From assembly GCA_020636325.1 (NCBI GenBank), contig JACJYC010000009.1, forward strand, positions 62,001-126,000: a stretch of DNA of 64,000 bases, given 5' to 3'. Below are positions 53,041 to 61,824 of this stretch, piece after piece; within the stretch, counting starts at the first letter, position 1; each line of letters begins with the position of its first letter. Origin of the DNA: Lewinellaceae bacterium (lineage in GTDB: Bacteria > Bacteroidota > Bacteroidia > Chitinophagales > Saprospiraceae). The notes under the pieces are model-generated. The model did not search any database. It worked only from the letters and a program-made list of their open reading frames with translations, and had not been told where the DNA came from. The position numbers were made by a program, and so were the translations under genes.

Positions 53041-55741
53041 GGTAAATCAGCGTGCGATAATCGTCATACCGCGCATCTTCTCCCGGCAATTCCAGCAATT
53101 CCATCAATTCGCCTGCATAAATGTCTTCCAGGGCGGGGCGGGTCTGGGTACAACGGATCTCGATAGCGCCCTGCCGGATCTGGCCCAGGCGCCATTCATA
53201 AGTGGATTCCATGCGCTGCCAGATGCGCTGATTGACGAGCAGGTGGTCAACCTGGGGAGAAACCGGCAAAATGCCTTTAAAGGCGAGTTCATTGCGGGCG
53301 ATCATCTGCCCGTTTTCCATGATGAAATAGGCTGTATGGGCGCCTTGTCCGTTTTCGCTGAGCAGGTTGGCATACAGGATCAGCTGGAGGTCTTCTTCAT
53401 TGCGGATCATCTGTTCGCGCCGGGATGCGCCCCGCCATTTGAGGTCGATGACGGCCAGTTCACCCTCCCGTTCCAGCACGAGGTCTGCGCGGCCGTTGAC
53501 GGGCCGGCCCTTGAACAGCCCTTCGAGCGGTTTTTCGGTGGCGGCCACCTTCCAGCCGTTGCGCTGGATTAGGTTGACGAGGCTCCAGGCGGCGAATTTG
53601 AGCCGTTGGATGAATGCGGCCCGCTCGGGCTCGCGGCCGTACAGGAGGAGTACCGCGCCTTCGCGCTGGAAGATGCGGGGCGCCTGCCGGTCGATCCACT
53701 GCTCGATCTCATGTTTTTCCCAGTTGCCGGTCCATTCATCCAGCAGGCGCTGGAAGAAACGGTGCGCCAGATTGCCGAACAGGGTATTGTCCTTGACAAC
53801 GCTGAGGATGGGACTTTTCCGCAACTTGATCTGGTAGCGGAACACCCACTGATATGGGTAATAGAACAGGGATTCCAGGCTGGTGAGGGTTTCCACCTCC
53901 CGTTCTGCGGTCAGTCTGCCGGGGGCAATCCGCACAAAGGGCGGCGGACTGCCGAGGGGGCGGTGAGGTACGCTGACCCGGCCAGGCGGCGTAAAGAACC
54001 GGTGGAGCCAATCCTCGCCCCGGCCGGCATCGATGTTGACGGTGATCGCTTCGAGGTTGCCGAACGCGGCGCTCAGGTCGCCCATCAGCGGATGCGGGTT
54101 GACCTCCTGCCCTTCCACCCATTCCGGCACGGTAAGGATCAGGCGATGCCGCGCCTGTTGAACCGGTTTTTTTCGCTGCAATACCAGCAAGGCATTTTCT
54201 TCGGCCGGGTTTTGGATCCGGACGCCGGTTCGTTCGAGGTAATCGCGCTCCGCCCGGTACCATTTTGAAAAAAAGTAATCCGGCTCCTGCTGCGAAAAAT
54301 TCCACCAAAGCAGGGCATCGGCCCGGTCGCAGATGGCTCCCGGGTGGCGTACGAACGGCAGGTGGCCGCATTCCGCTTCGCGCAGTTGTACGGGTGGCGG
54401 CTCGTAGATGGTCCGGACGATGCGCTCCAGTTCGAGCGCTGTGAGCCGTTCTTCGGGGAGGGCGGCCAGGAGTTCGGCGACCCTGCGCGCCTGTTCGGCC
54501 AGGATGCGCAGTGATTTGTTGATGCCGCCGCCGTCCTCGAATTGCCGGACGGCCCATTCGGACAGGTAGCTGAATATCCGGCGGCATTCTTCCCGGGGGG
54601 CGGACTGCGCCATATCGTACCGGGGGCGGTTGAACCAGAAATCGTACTGTTTTTTGATCTCCTGGGGGTTTTTCCTCGGGCGGTCCTTCAGCTCGTCAAA
54701 ATACCGGTTGATCATGATATGCCACCCCTCGCTGTGCAGGCCGGGGGTTTGGGCGATGAACGATGCGATGCGCCGGGCCAGCTCTTCTTCCAGCGGCTTG
54801 ATGGAAAGGGACACAAACTCCATCACCTTGAACGGGTCGACGGGTTCCCAGAGGAAAACCGGCGCCAGCTTGAGGACCTGCAGCGTCGGCCTTACCGGAG
54901 AAGCCGACGAGAGCCCCAGGCTCGGCAGGCCTTCCTGTACCAGGGCGTCATCCAGGGTGGATTGCTTGTCGGGCACCAGGCAAAGCGGCTTTAATCCCGG
55001 ATTGAGCCTGAACAGGGCGGCCAGGTATTGCGCCAGACTGGTTTCGCGTGCGGCCTGCAACAGGACAATGCTCCCGTCCGCTTTGAGCGCGGTGTCGGGC
55101 AACCGGTTTCCGGAGAGGTAGGCCTGAAAAACCGACAGGTCGGACGCGTCATCGCCGGGCAGCAGCTCCGGCGCCTGCCGGATGGTTACGCCGGTTTGTT
55201 CCAGCGCCTGGAAAACCCTGGGCCAGGGTTGGGGCAGCAAGGCCAACGGTTCGGCCAGGGTGACCTGCCGAATGGGTTGCCGGTGATCGGCGAGCGCGGC
55301 AATGACGGCCTCCATCCGGTCGGCAAACCCAGGAGAAAGGACGATGGGCGGTTGGTCGGCTTCGTGCTGGCCGTTCAGTATTTTTTCTACTTCAGCCAGG
55401 GTTTTGAGCCGTTCGGGCGCATCTTCTTCGGGCGTAAAAGACCAGCCGCCGGATAGCAATTCATCGCGGCGACCCAGCAATTCGGTAGCCACAGCGAACT
55501 GGTCGGCTTCAAAAGCGGTTCTGAAAAAGGCGCCGGTTGCCTGAAGCAGGTGGCGGTGGAGCGCCTGGCGGTATTGTTCGATCCGGAGGTATTCGACGTC
55601 GTTGAGGTGGCCGGCCAGGCCCAGGTGCGATTCGAGGGCATGCAACAGGGTGTTGGGACCGAGGAATTTCCAACCGGCCGACGATTGAGCGGGCAAGGGG
55701 TAGAAGCTCTCATCCAGGGCCAGTCCGAAATAAATGTTCAT
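53030..55741 (-). CDS. PD-(D/E)XK nuclease, AddB/RecB-like
   Basis: A 903-residue protein. The C-terminal nuclease domain (about 640-880) shows the PD-(D/E)XK core as GRADLVLEREGELAVIDLKWRG (about 780-801), with Asp and Asp-Leu-Lys. The preceding 600 residues resemble the inactivated-helicase region of AddB-type proteins: the start MNIYFGLALDESFYPLPAQS is typical, and no intact Walker A is seen. In Bacteroidota this protein normally works with an AddA-like UvrD helicase to process double-strand breaks; no such partner is in the window. Full length. Its stop lies inside the adjacent degenerate frame. Confidence 0.87.
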   Translation of the reverse strand: MNIYFGLALDESFYPLPAQSSAGWKFLGPNTLLHALESHLGLAGHLNDVEYLRIEQYRQALHRHLLQATGAFFRTAFEADQFAVATELLGRRDELLSGGWSFTPEEDAPERLKTLAEVEKILNGQHEADQPPIVLSPGFADRMEAVIAALADHRQPIRQVTLAEPLALLPQPWPRVFQALEQTGVTIRQAPELLPGDDASDLSVFQAYLSGNRLPDTALKADGSIVLLQAARETSLAQYLAALFRLNPGLKPLCLVPDKQSTLDDALVQEGLPSLGLSSASPVRPTLQVLKLAPVFLWEPVDPFKVMEFVSLSIKPLEEELARRIASFIAQTPGLHSEGWHIMINRYFDELKDRPRKNPQEIKKQYDFWFNRPRYDMAQSAPREECRRIFSYLSEWAVRQFEDGGGINKSLRILAEQARRVAELLAALPEERLTALELERIVRTIYEPPPVQLREAECGHLPFVRHPGAICDRADALLWWNFSQQEPDYFFSKWYRAERDYLERTGVRIQNPAEENALLVLQRKKPVQQARHRLILTVPEWVEGQEVNPHPLMGDLSAAFGNLEAITVNIDAGRGEDWLHRFFTPPGRVSVPHRPLGSPPPFVRIAPGRLTAEREVETLTSLESLFYYPYQWVFRYQIKLRKSPILSVVKDNTLFGNLAHRFFQRLLDEWTGNWEKHEIEQWIDRQAPRIFQREGAVLLLYGREPERAAFIQRLKFAAWSLVNLIQRNGWKVAATEKPLEGLFKGRPVNGRADLVLEREGELAVIDLKWRGASRREQMIRNEEDLQLILYANLLSENGQGAHTAYFIMENGQMIARNELAFKGILPVSPQVDHLLVNQRIWQRMESTYEWRLGQIRQGAIEIRCTQTRPALEDIYAGELMELLELPGEDARYDDYRTLIYLVD

Positions 55742-55975
55742 GTCGTTCCGTTTTTTCTTCGTTTTTGATGTCCGGGTTTAGGCGTTTGCCGCCTTCATAA
55801 CGCCCGCGGCGTCACCGCGGCGACTGGAAGCGGTTGTTAAAATAATGATAAAATGGGGCCTGGGGTAGGGGATGTCCCGGAAATTAACGCTCTTTGGATA
55901 AACTGAAGGAAAATTCCATCAAAAAGTATCCGTTTCGGGCTAAAGATAAAATTTGTTGAAAAAAAATTGATCACT

Positions 55976-56374
55976 ATGACAAGGATTACTTTTGTGAAGT
56001 GCTTTATTTTCATTTTGGCGATCAGCGCCGTCGGTAATTTGTCGGCAGCAATCGGCGGCCCCAATGCAGTGGCTAAACCTGCGAAGGAACTGACGGCCAA
56101 AGAGCAGGAGCGGCTGGACAAAAAACAGGCGAAACTGGAAAAAAAGCTGGAAAAACTGGAGGCCAAACTGGAAAAGAAGGCGGCCAAAAAGCCGTACGGC
56201 GTGTGGGATGACGGCAAGTTCCGCCTGGGCGTTATCTTGCTGGTGGCGGCGTTGTTGCTGGCCCTGATCGGTTCGCTGATCTCGCTGGCCGGTTTGATCC
56301 CGTTCATCGCCGGATTAATGGGCCTTGCCGGGGTGATATTGATCATTTGGTCGCTGGTGGAGCAATTCGGATAA
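55976..56374 (+). CDS. Small exported coiled-coil membrane protein
   Basis: About 132 residues from the ATG at 55976 (a TTG three codons earlier is also open). A signal peptide (FVKCFIFILAISAVGNLSAA) is followed by a Lys/Glu/Leu-rich coiled coil (LDKKQAKLEKKLEKLEAKL, about 45-65) and two C-terminal hydrophobic segments (about 80-102 and 106-130). I recognise no named family, though this plan is common in Bacteroidota envelope proteins. Function unknown. Confidence 0.72.
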   Translation: MTRITFVKCFIFILAISAVGNLSAAIGGPNAVAKPAKELTAKEQERLDKKQAKLEKKLEKLEAKLEKKAAKKPYGVWDDGKFRLGVILLVAALLLALIGSLISLAGLIPFIAGLMGLAGVILIIWSLVEQFG

Positions 56375-56459
56375 CGACCAAAGGCCGGGCCGGATTGACG
56401 AGCGTTTCAAATATCCTTCCTATTTTTGCTGCCATTGTTTCATTACAGGCCAAAAGGTT

Positions 56460-56936
56460 ATGAATAAATGGATTTTGATCTGCTGCCTAGGGGCGTTGGT
56501 TTCGGCCTGCGGCGGCGGAGAGCAAACGGCATCGGATACGAAAACGGAATCGGCTCCAACCCAGGCCCCGCCTTCGTCCCAGGTTTATCCCAGCCTGCCG
56601 GTACAGCGGCTGGAAGAGCTCTGGCAGGTCTGCGATTATATCGATTTCGTGTTCTACAACACCAATTTTTCGATGAACCAGAGCGAACAGGCCAGCATTC
56701 AGAAGACCCTTCGGCATGTTGCCGCCGAAGTGCCGGACATCAAGCCCGATTGCAAGGCCGTCGGTCACCTGTTTTACCAATCGAAAGGCCGGATTTTGCT
56801 GGAAGCCGACCTTTATTTTTCACCAGGCTGCGCCTATTTCGTCTTCACGGAAAACGGCAAACCGGCCTACGCCAATGAAATGACGCCGGACGGCGTTGAG
56901 TTTTACAACAAGATATTCAGTACCTACAACAAATAG
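56460..56936 (+). CDS. Small lipoprotein of unknown function
   Basis: A 158-residue lipoprotein: WILICCLGALVSACGGGEQ places the lipid-modified Cys at about 17. A Ser/Thr/Pro linker leads to a compact mixed domain (about 45-158) with two cysteines (DCKAVGHL and PGCAYFVF). I recognise no family. It precedes the Ppx/GppA gene by 9 bases and probably shares its transcript. Confidence 0.75.
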   Translation: MNKWILICCLGALVSACGGGEQTASDTKTESAPTQAPPSSQVYPSLPVQRLEELWQVCDYIDFVFYNTNFSMNQSEQASIQKTLRHVAAEVPDIKPDCKAVGHLFYQSKGRILLEADLYFSPGCAYFVFTENGKPAYANEMTPDGVEFYNKIFSTYNK

Positions 56937-56945
56937 CCGCTGTTC

Positions 56946-57842
56946 ATGCCGTATCGCGCTGTGATCGACCTCGGGACGAATACGTTCCACCTGCTGATTG
57001 TTGAACCGCTGCACGGTCCGATTCCGTTCCGGGAAATATTCCGCGAAAGCCGGTTTGTCAAACTGGCGGAAGAAGGTATTGAACGGATCGGGGACGCCCC
57101 CTTTGCCCGGGCCCTGGAAACGGTCCGGTACTTCGCTGAAAAATTGTCGGAATATGCTGTTCAGGATGTCGCTGCTTTTGGAACGGCTGCTTTGCGCACT
57201 GCCGAAAACGGCCCCGATTTCATATCAAAGGTCAGGGAACTGACGGGCATTCGCATCCGGACCATTTCAGGCGACCAGGAGGCCGGGCTCATCGCCAGGG
57301 GCGTGCAACTGGCGCTTGGGCGGATCACCGAAAGGGCGCTCATCATGGACATTGGCGGCGGCAGTGTGGAATTCATCCTGATTGAAGATAACCAGCCGGT
57401 CTGGGCCCGAAGTTTCCCGGTCGGCGTGGCGGTGCTTTACCGGCAATTCCACCGGCACGAGCCGCTCCTGGCGTCGGACAACCTGGCCATCCGGAGCTTT
57501 CTGGATTATCAGCTCCAGACCCTTCGCGCCATATTGAGCGAGAAGCCGGTTGCGCACCTTGTAGGCGCAGCGGGCACCTTCGATGTGTTGGCCAATATCC
57601 TACCCGCCGGTCGCCTGAATGCGCAGGCTTGCCGCATCGACCTCACAGGGTTCGAGGCCCTGTTCAGCCGCCTGTTGTCGGCCACCCAGTTCGAACGCCA
57701 CGCCATGGAGGATATACCGGAAGACCGCGCGGACCTGATCGTGGTTGCCCTTGTACTGGTGGATTATGTGGTGCGGGAATTCGGGATCCGGCAATTGACG
57801 GTGTCAACTTATTCGATGAAGGAGGGCATGTTGGTGGGGTGA
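56946..57842 (+). CDS. Ppx/GppA-family phosphatase
   Basis: A 298-residue protein with the actin-like ASKHA fold. Phosphate-binding loops are AVIDLGTNTFHLLIVE (5-20) and LIMDIGGGSVEFIL (about 131-144), with the catalytic Glu expected near TISGDQEAGLIARGV (about 105-115). It is the short, single-domain form common in Bacteroidota, lacking the HD-like C-terminal half of E. coli Ppx. It should act on exopolyphosphate or pppGpp; which one cannot be told. It converges with the pectinesterase gene. Confidence 0.9.
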   Translation: MPYRAVIDLGTNTFHLLIVEPLHGPIPFREIFRESRFVKLAEEGIERIGDAPFARALETVRYFAEKLSEYAVQDVAAFGTAALRTAENGPDFISKVRELTGIRIRTISGDQEAGLIARGVQLALGRITERALIMDIGGGSVEFILIEDNQPVWARSFPVGVAVLYRQFHRHEPLLASDNLAIRSFLDYQLQTLRAILSEKPVAHLVGAAGTFDVLANILPAGRLNAQACRIDLTGFEALFSRLLSATQFERHAMEDIPEDRADLIVVALVLVDYVVREFGIRQLTVSTYSMKEGMLVG

Positions 57843-57861
57843 TTTGATCTATTCCTCCCCG

Positions 57862-57900
57862 CCTGCCGGCCGGCAGGAGTTCCTCGATCCTTCAGTTCCT
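57862..57900 (-). repeat. 16-base palindrome and octamer units at the pectinesterase stop
   Basis: CCTGCCGGCCGGCAGG (57862-57877) is a perfect palindrome between converging genes. On the minus strand it is preceded by GAGGAACT, GAAGGATC and GAGGAACT-like units that overlap the last codons and TGA stop of the pectinesterase gene. Confidence 0.7.
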
Positions 57901-59142
57901 CCCAAAACTCAACCGAACCGGCCGTTCAACAGCGGAGGCAGCGGAGGCCACTATTCTTTCTTTCCCGATCATTTTCAGGTTATTCAGATCTGCTTCGGCA
58001 AAGGGCTTGTTGGCGGTAAAGGTCAATGTCAGGCCGCCCGAGCCGCTGCGATAAGTGAATTTCCGCCCCCTTTTTCCTTTCAGGACGGGCCGGCCGAATG
58101 CGGAGACGGGCTCGCTGAAGGTCAGCGTGAGGGTATGGCCTTCGATGTCGTGACCGTTGATCTGCGGTTGGTTTTGGGCTTCGGGGTCCCATTTCCCGGC
58201 GAAGGTCCATTCGGGGGTAATGGATTCGGGTTTGAGGGTTGGATCGGCGGTTGACAGGTTGTCTGCGTGCCAGGCGTAATCGCCGCCTGTTTTATGGCAA
58301 TTGTAGAAATAGTAACGCGGCCCCCAATTGAAAGGCCGGTCGCGGGCAGGTTCTTCCGGGTAGGTCTTTCTGAAGATGGGGTTTTCGTTCATCCGGGCCG
58401 AAAAAGTGCAATCGATCAGGTAGAACTGGGCGTCCCAATGGTGGCGGCCCAGGTAAAAGCTGTCCACGCCGTCGAATTGTGAATTTCGGATCACAAACTT
58501 CTGGTCTTCGGCAAAGGAGCCGTCATGCCAGATAGCGGCCGACCGGCGTTCCTCATAAAATTTCGAATCCCGGATAAAACACCAGCCGCGTGGGCAAACA
58601 AAATCCACCGATCCCCGGAAATCGCAATCGGCGTGGTAATACATGCCTTCTTCCTTATTCCACAGCGAGACCGTATCCGCGCCTTTGCTCCAGACGTTGC
58701 AGTTCAGTATGACCGTCCGGGTGCCGCGCCCCAGGATGGTGAACGCGTGCGGGCCGATCTCCGGGTTGGTATTCACAATGGTCATGCCCTCAATGATGAT
58801 GTCGTCGGCCTCGATATTGATCACCGCCCTGCCGATGGAATCCGGGTTTTTGGTGAAGTCCTCGCTTTTCTGATTGAATTGCAGGATGGTCCCTTCGCGG
58901 CTTTCCCCCCGGAGGGTGACGTTGCTGCGGGTCAGCCGGATCTTTTCGGTATAAACGCCGTTTTTGATGAAGATCACTTTCCGGTCTTCTCCCGGCGGCA
59001 ATGACCTGACCGCCTCCGCGACGGTCGCAAAATCGCCGGTACCGTCGGCGGCGACCACCGTCATCCATTGGCCTTGCAACCGGACCGACAACGCGATCAG
59101 AACCAACAGCGCAAGGGATAACCGATGAGTCCAACCGCACAT
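57892..59142 (-). CDS. Pectinesterase (CE8)
   Basis: A 416-residue secreted enzyme that removes methyl esters from pectin. Signal peptide (LSLALLVLIALSVRLQGQ), then a right-handed beta-helix: family opening VVAADGTGDFATVAEAV (about 28-45), catalytic Asp region ADCDFRGSVDFVCPRG (about 165-185, where VDFIFG is usual) and the Arg motif FYLGRHHWDAQF (about 230-241, LGRPW usual). A beta-rich C-terminal 90 residues resemble an Ig-like module (GHTLTLTFSEPVSAFGRP). It follows the pectate lyase gene by 58 bases on the same strand, so both act on pectin. It lacks a T9SS domain. Confidence 0.9.
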   Translation of the reverse strand: MCGWTHRLSLALLVLIALSVRLQGQWMTVVAADGTGDFATVAEAVRSLPPGEDRKVIFIKNGVYTEKIRLTRSNVTLRGESREGTILQFNQKSEDFTKNPDSIGRAVINIEADDIIIEGMTIVNTNPEIGPHAFTILGRGTRTVILNCNVWSKGADTVSLWNKEEGMYYHADCDFRGSVDFVCPRGWCFIRDSKFYEERRSAAIWHDGSFAEDQKFVIRNSQFDGVDSFYLGRHHWDAQFYLIDCTFSARMNENPIFRKTYPEEPARDRPFNWGPRYYFYNCHKTGGDYAWHADNLSTADPTLKPESITPEWTFAGKWDPEAQNQPQINGHDIEGHTLTLTFSEPVSAFGRPVLKGKRGRKFTYRSGSGGLTLTFTANKPFAEADLNNLKMIGKERIVASAASAVERPVRLSFGRN

Positions 59143-59170
59143 TTGTTTTTTATTTTTTGGTGAGCAAACG

Positions 59171-59218
59171 GTATCCTCAATTCCTCAGTTCCTCAATTCC
59201 TCAATTCCTCAGTTCCTT
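59171..59218 (-). repeat. Octamer array (GAGGAAYT family) overlapping the pectate lyase stop
   Basis: In gene sense: AAGGAACT, GAGGAATT, GAGGAATT, GAGGAACT, GAGGAATT, GAGGATAC. The last four codons of the pectate lyase and its TGA stop (59201-59203) are part of the array. Confidence 0.88.
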
Positions 59219-60277
59219 CACCCACTTCGGATAATCCTTTTCCAGCAACTTCTGGGGCCAGGTCCCGTACCAGGCATAACCTACACGGCGTTCGTACTCG
59301 ATTTCGGATACCTGTTTTCGTTTGATCCCGTCGCGACCGCAGAAGAAAGGCTCGTTGGTTTCCAGGTCGTAAAACCGGGCCCATACGACCGAGCCGGGGG
59401 AGGGGACCAGCAGGCGATCAAATCCCCGGGGCAGGCTTTCATCCTTGACGATATCGTATTCGTAGCCTTCGATCTTTGATTTTTCGAACCAGTCGACGGC
59501 CCCGTTGACGGCGGCTTTGATCTCTTCCGAGGGGTGTTCGATGCGCATCAGGAAGCGTACCAGCCCGACGGATTCCTGTCCGCTGAACGAAGGCAGTTCG
59601 AACGCCCGCGCTTTGGCCGGGGCCAGGGTGGCGGTATCGTGCTGCGCACACCAGACGGTCCGTTTGCCGTCGACAATGATCTGGGTATTCAGGATGCATT
59701 CGATGCCTTTTTCCACGGCTTTTCGGGCGGGTTCAACCAGGGCGGGATCCACCGCTTCAAATCCTTTTTCCCTGTGGGCTACATTATACAGGATATTGAG
59801 GCTGTTGGCCATGGCGTTGTCGTTGTAGGTGATATGGCTGTAATACCCTTTTCGCAAGGGGTAAAACTGCGGCCATCCGCCGTTGGCGGGGTACTGTCCT
59901 TCCAGAATGTAGCGGATGCCTTTTTCCACGGCTTTCAGGTAGGCGGGGTTGCCTGTTTTTCCGTAGGCTTCCATGAGGTAATTGATCTCACGGCTGGTCG
60001 CATTGTTGTCGTAGGTCGCGTCCGTCCGGAGGGAGTCGGCGAGAATTTCCGCGGGAGAACCTTCCGTCAGGGGTTCGTTGTAGTTGATCCGGACTTCCTT
60101 GTGTTCGGAGGTATAATACGACTTCGGCCACCCCCCGACGGACCGCTGGTAGACCAGCATGCGTTCGGCCACCGTATCAACGGAACCCTGCTGACCTAAA
60201 AGGCTTGTCTGGGCGAAAACCAAAAGAAAAAACAGAGCGGACCCCAATCGGGCGCTCTTCCTGCCGTGGTTCATCAT
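59201..60277 (-). CDS. pelA: Pectate lyase (PL10)
   Basis: A 358-residue secreted lyase cleaving polygalacturonate by beta-elimination. Signal peptide (ALFFLLVFAQTSLLGQ) precedes an alpha/alpha-barrel-like domain with family motifs YQRSVGGWPKSYY (about 43), DATYDNNATSREINYL (about 88-103), GGWPQFYPLRKGYYSHITYN and the highly conserved WARFYDLETNEPFFCGRDG (about 300-318) and RVGYAWYGTWP. Together with the downstream pectinesterase it forms a small pectin-degradation pair. The final codons (KELRN, stop) are formed by a repeat array and probably do not matter for the fold. Confidence 0.93.
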   Translation of the reverse strand: MMNHGRKSARLGSALFFLLVFAQTSLLGQQGSVDTVAERMLVYQRSVGGWPKSYYTSEHKEVRINYNEPLTEGSPAEILADSLRTDATYDNNATSREINYLMEAYGKTGNPAYLKAVEKGIRYILEGQYPANGGWPQFYPLRKGYYSHITYNDNAMANSLNILYNVAHREKGFEAVDPALVEPARKAVEKGIECILNTQIIVDGKRTVWCAQHDTATLAPAKARAFELPSFSGQESVGLVRFLMRIEHPSEEIKAAVNGAVDWFEKSKIEGYEYDIVKDESLPRGFDRLLVPSPGSVVWARFYDLETNEPFFCGRDGIKRKQVSEIEYERRVGYAWYGTWPQKLLEKDYPKWVKELRN

Positions 60278-60300
60278 TTCTAGGCTTTTGTATATGAAAA

Positions 60301-61056
60301 TCAGATCTCTTCAACGACCCCGACCGGCAGCCAGCCGACCTCGCCGTTTGACAATTTGACCTTGTACCAATCCCCGATGCGGTCTTCCAGCCAGGATTTG
60401 GCCCCGGCGTGCAACGGCCTCAGTTCCTTGCTTTCGGGATCGGGAGCAATGCGAAGCTCAGTCTTATCTACGGTAACGATAGCTTGATGGGTATGTTGTT
60501 CGAAGGATTGTCGGCTGAAGGCCAAAGCAAAAAAAAGCAGCGCGAGCGGGGCGAGGGTGAAAGCGGCTGCAAATCCGCGTTTGCGCCAGGTCCTGGACCG
60601 GCCGAACTGCCAGACGGTCAGCCCGGCGCCGCAGCCCCAAAGCATCAGAATGCCGGTCAGGCTCCAGGCATTTGCAGGCATCAGGTTGCGCAGTCTCATC
60701 CACCACTGCAGCAGGAAGAAAGGCGGCAATGCGTCGATCTGGTCGGTTTGCCGGCCCTGGGCGATTTTCAGGTTGAACCGCAGGTCTTCATCCCCCGGAG
60801 CCAGCTTCAGGCCTTTTTCGTAGTGCAGCACGGCCTTTCCCAGGTCGCCGGTTTTGAAATAGGCATTGCCGAGGTTGTAGTGCAGGCCGGCGGAGGCATA
60901 GCCCGCTTTAAGCAGGTCTTCGTAAATGGAAACCGCCCGGGCATAATCTTCCTTTTGGTAAAAATCGGCGGCTTGCTGTAGCCGTTCGTTCCCGCTTTGG
61001 CTCCCGGCTGCAAAAACCGACAGCATAGCCGCAGCGAAGAGAACTGCAATCTTCAT
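60301..61056 (-). CDS. BatE-like TPR and SH3-domain membrane protein
   Basis: A 251-residue protein: signal peptide (IAVLFAAAMLSVFAAGS), three TPR repeats (about 24-105; YYQ..DYARAVSIYEDLL, LHYNLGNAYFKTGDLGKAV), two transmembrane segments (about 128-148 and 160-180) and a C-terminal bacterial SH3 domain (about 193-250, WYKVKLSNGEVGWLPVG). This is the layout of BatE, which normally sits in the Bat aerotolerance operon beside BatA-D. Those genes are absent here, so the link to Bat function is by domain order only. Confidence 0.8.
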   Translation of the reverse strand: MKIAVLFAAAMLSVFAAGSQSGNERLQQAADFYQKEDYARAVSIYEDLLKAGYASAGLHYNLGNAYFKTGDLGKAVLHYEKGLKLAPGDEDLRFNLKIAQGRQTDQIDALPPFFLLQWWMRLRNLMPANAWSLTGILMLWGCGAGLTVWQFGRSRTWRKRGFAAAFTLAPLALLFFALAFSRQSFEQHTHQAIVTVDKTELRIAPDPESKELRPLHAGAKSWLEDRIGDWYKVKLSNGEVGWLPVGVVEEI

Positions 61057-61095
61057 CTTCGAAAGCTTTTGCCTGCAAATTAAGCGCTTTTGGAC

Positions 61096-61767
61096 TTACT
61101 TTTTAAGGATAGCCTTGAATCTCTTTTCCACCTTGGCCACCTTGGGCTTGGAAATGCGCTGGATATACGGGTTTTCGGGGTGGTGGTCGTAGTAGTCCTG
61201 GTGATACCCTTCTGCTACCCAGAACTCCTTGTACGGAGCTAGCTGGGTTGCGATCGGCCGGTCGAAGTGGCCGGCTTGCTGCTTGAAGAAGGCTTCGGCC
61301 TTGCTTTTTTGCGCGGCATCGTGGTAAAAGATCGCCGACCGGTATTGCGGGCCGACATCGGGGCCCTGCCGGTTGACCTGGGTAGGATCGTGGGCTACGA
61401 AGAAAACCGCCAGCAGGGTATCAAAGCTGACTTCTTTCGGGTCGAAATAGATCTGGACGGATTCGGCGTGGCCGGTGGCGGAACTGCCCACCTGCTCATA
61501 GGTAGGGTACTTTTCATCCCCGCCGCTGTAGCCGGAAATGACGTCCTTCACACCGCGGATGCGCTCGAAAGAAGCCTCGATGCACCAGAAGCAGCCGCCG
61601 GCAAAAGTTGCCGTTGAATATTTTTCGTAGCCCTTGCCCTTGATGTATTGTTCAATGGGCTGGACATCACTGTCGGCGGCCGCGCCGGCCTTGGGGCTTT
61701 TCTGGCCGCAGCCGGTCATGACAGCGCCGAATACGGCGGCAATTGCGATTAAGGAACGGATCAACAT
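61096..61767 (-). CDS. msrA: Peptide methionine (S)-S-oxide reductase MsrA
   Basis: A 223-residue enzyme repairing oxidised methionine. The active-site motif GGCFWCIEASFERIRGV (about 56-72) holds the catalytic Cys, and later motifs are YSGGDEKYPTYEQV, GHAESVQIYFDPK and DVGPQYRSAIFYH. An N-terminal lipoprotein signal (IAIAAVFGAVMTGCGQ) indicates export, so it probably protects envelope proteins. Standard length for a periplasmic MsrA. No MsrB is fused or adjacent. Confidence 0.95.
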   Translation of the reverse strand: MLIRSLIAIAAVFGAVMTGCGQKSPKAGAAADSDVQPIEQYIKGKGYEKYSTATFAGGCFWCIEASFERIRGVKDVISGYSGGDEKYPTYEQVGSSATGHAESVQIYFDPKEVSFDTLLAVFFVAHDPTQVNRQGPDVGPQYRSAIFYHDAAQKSKAEAFFKQQAGHFDRPIATQLAPYKEFWVAEGYHQDYYDHHPENPYIQRISKPKVAKVEKRFKAILKK

Positions 61768-61824
61768 TTTTTTTTGGTTTAAATATGTGATTCGGGGTTT
61801 TGAAAATGAAAACTTCCCGAATCC

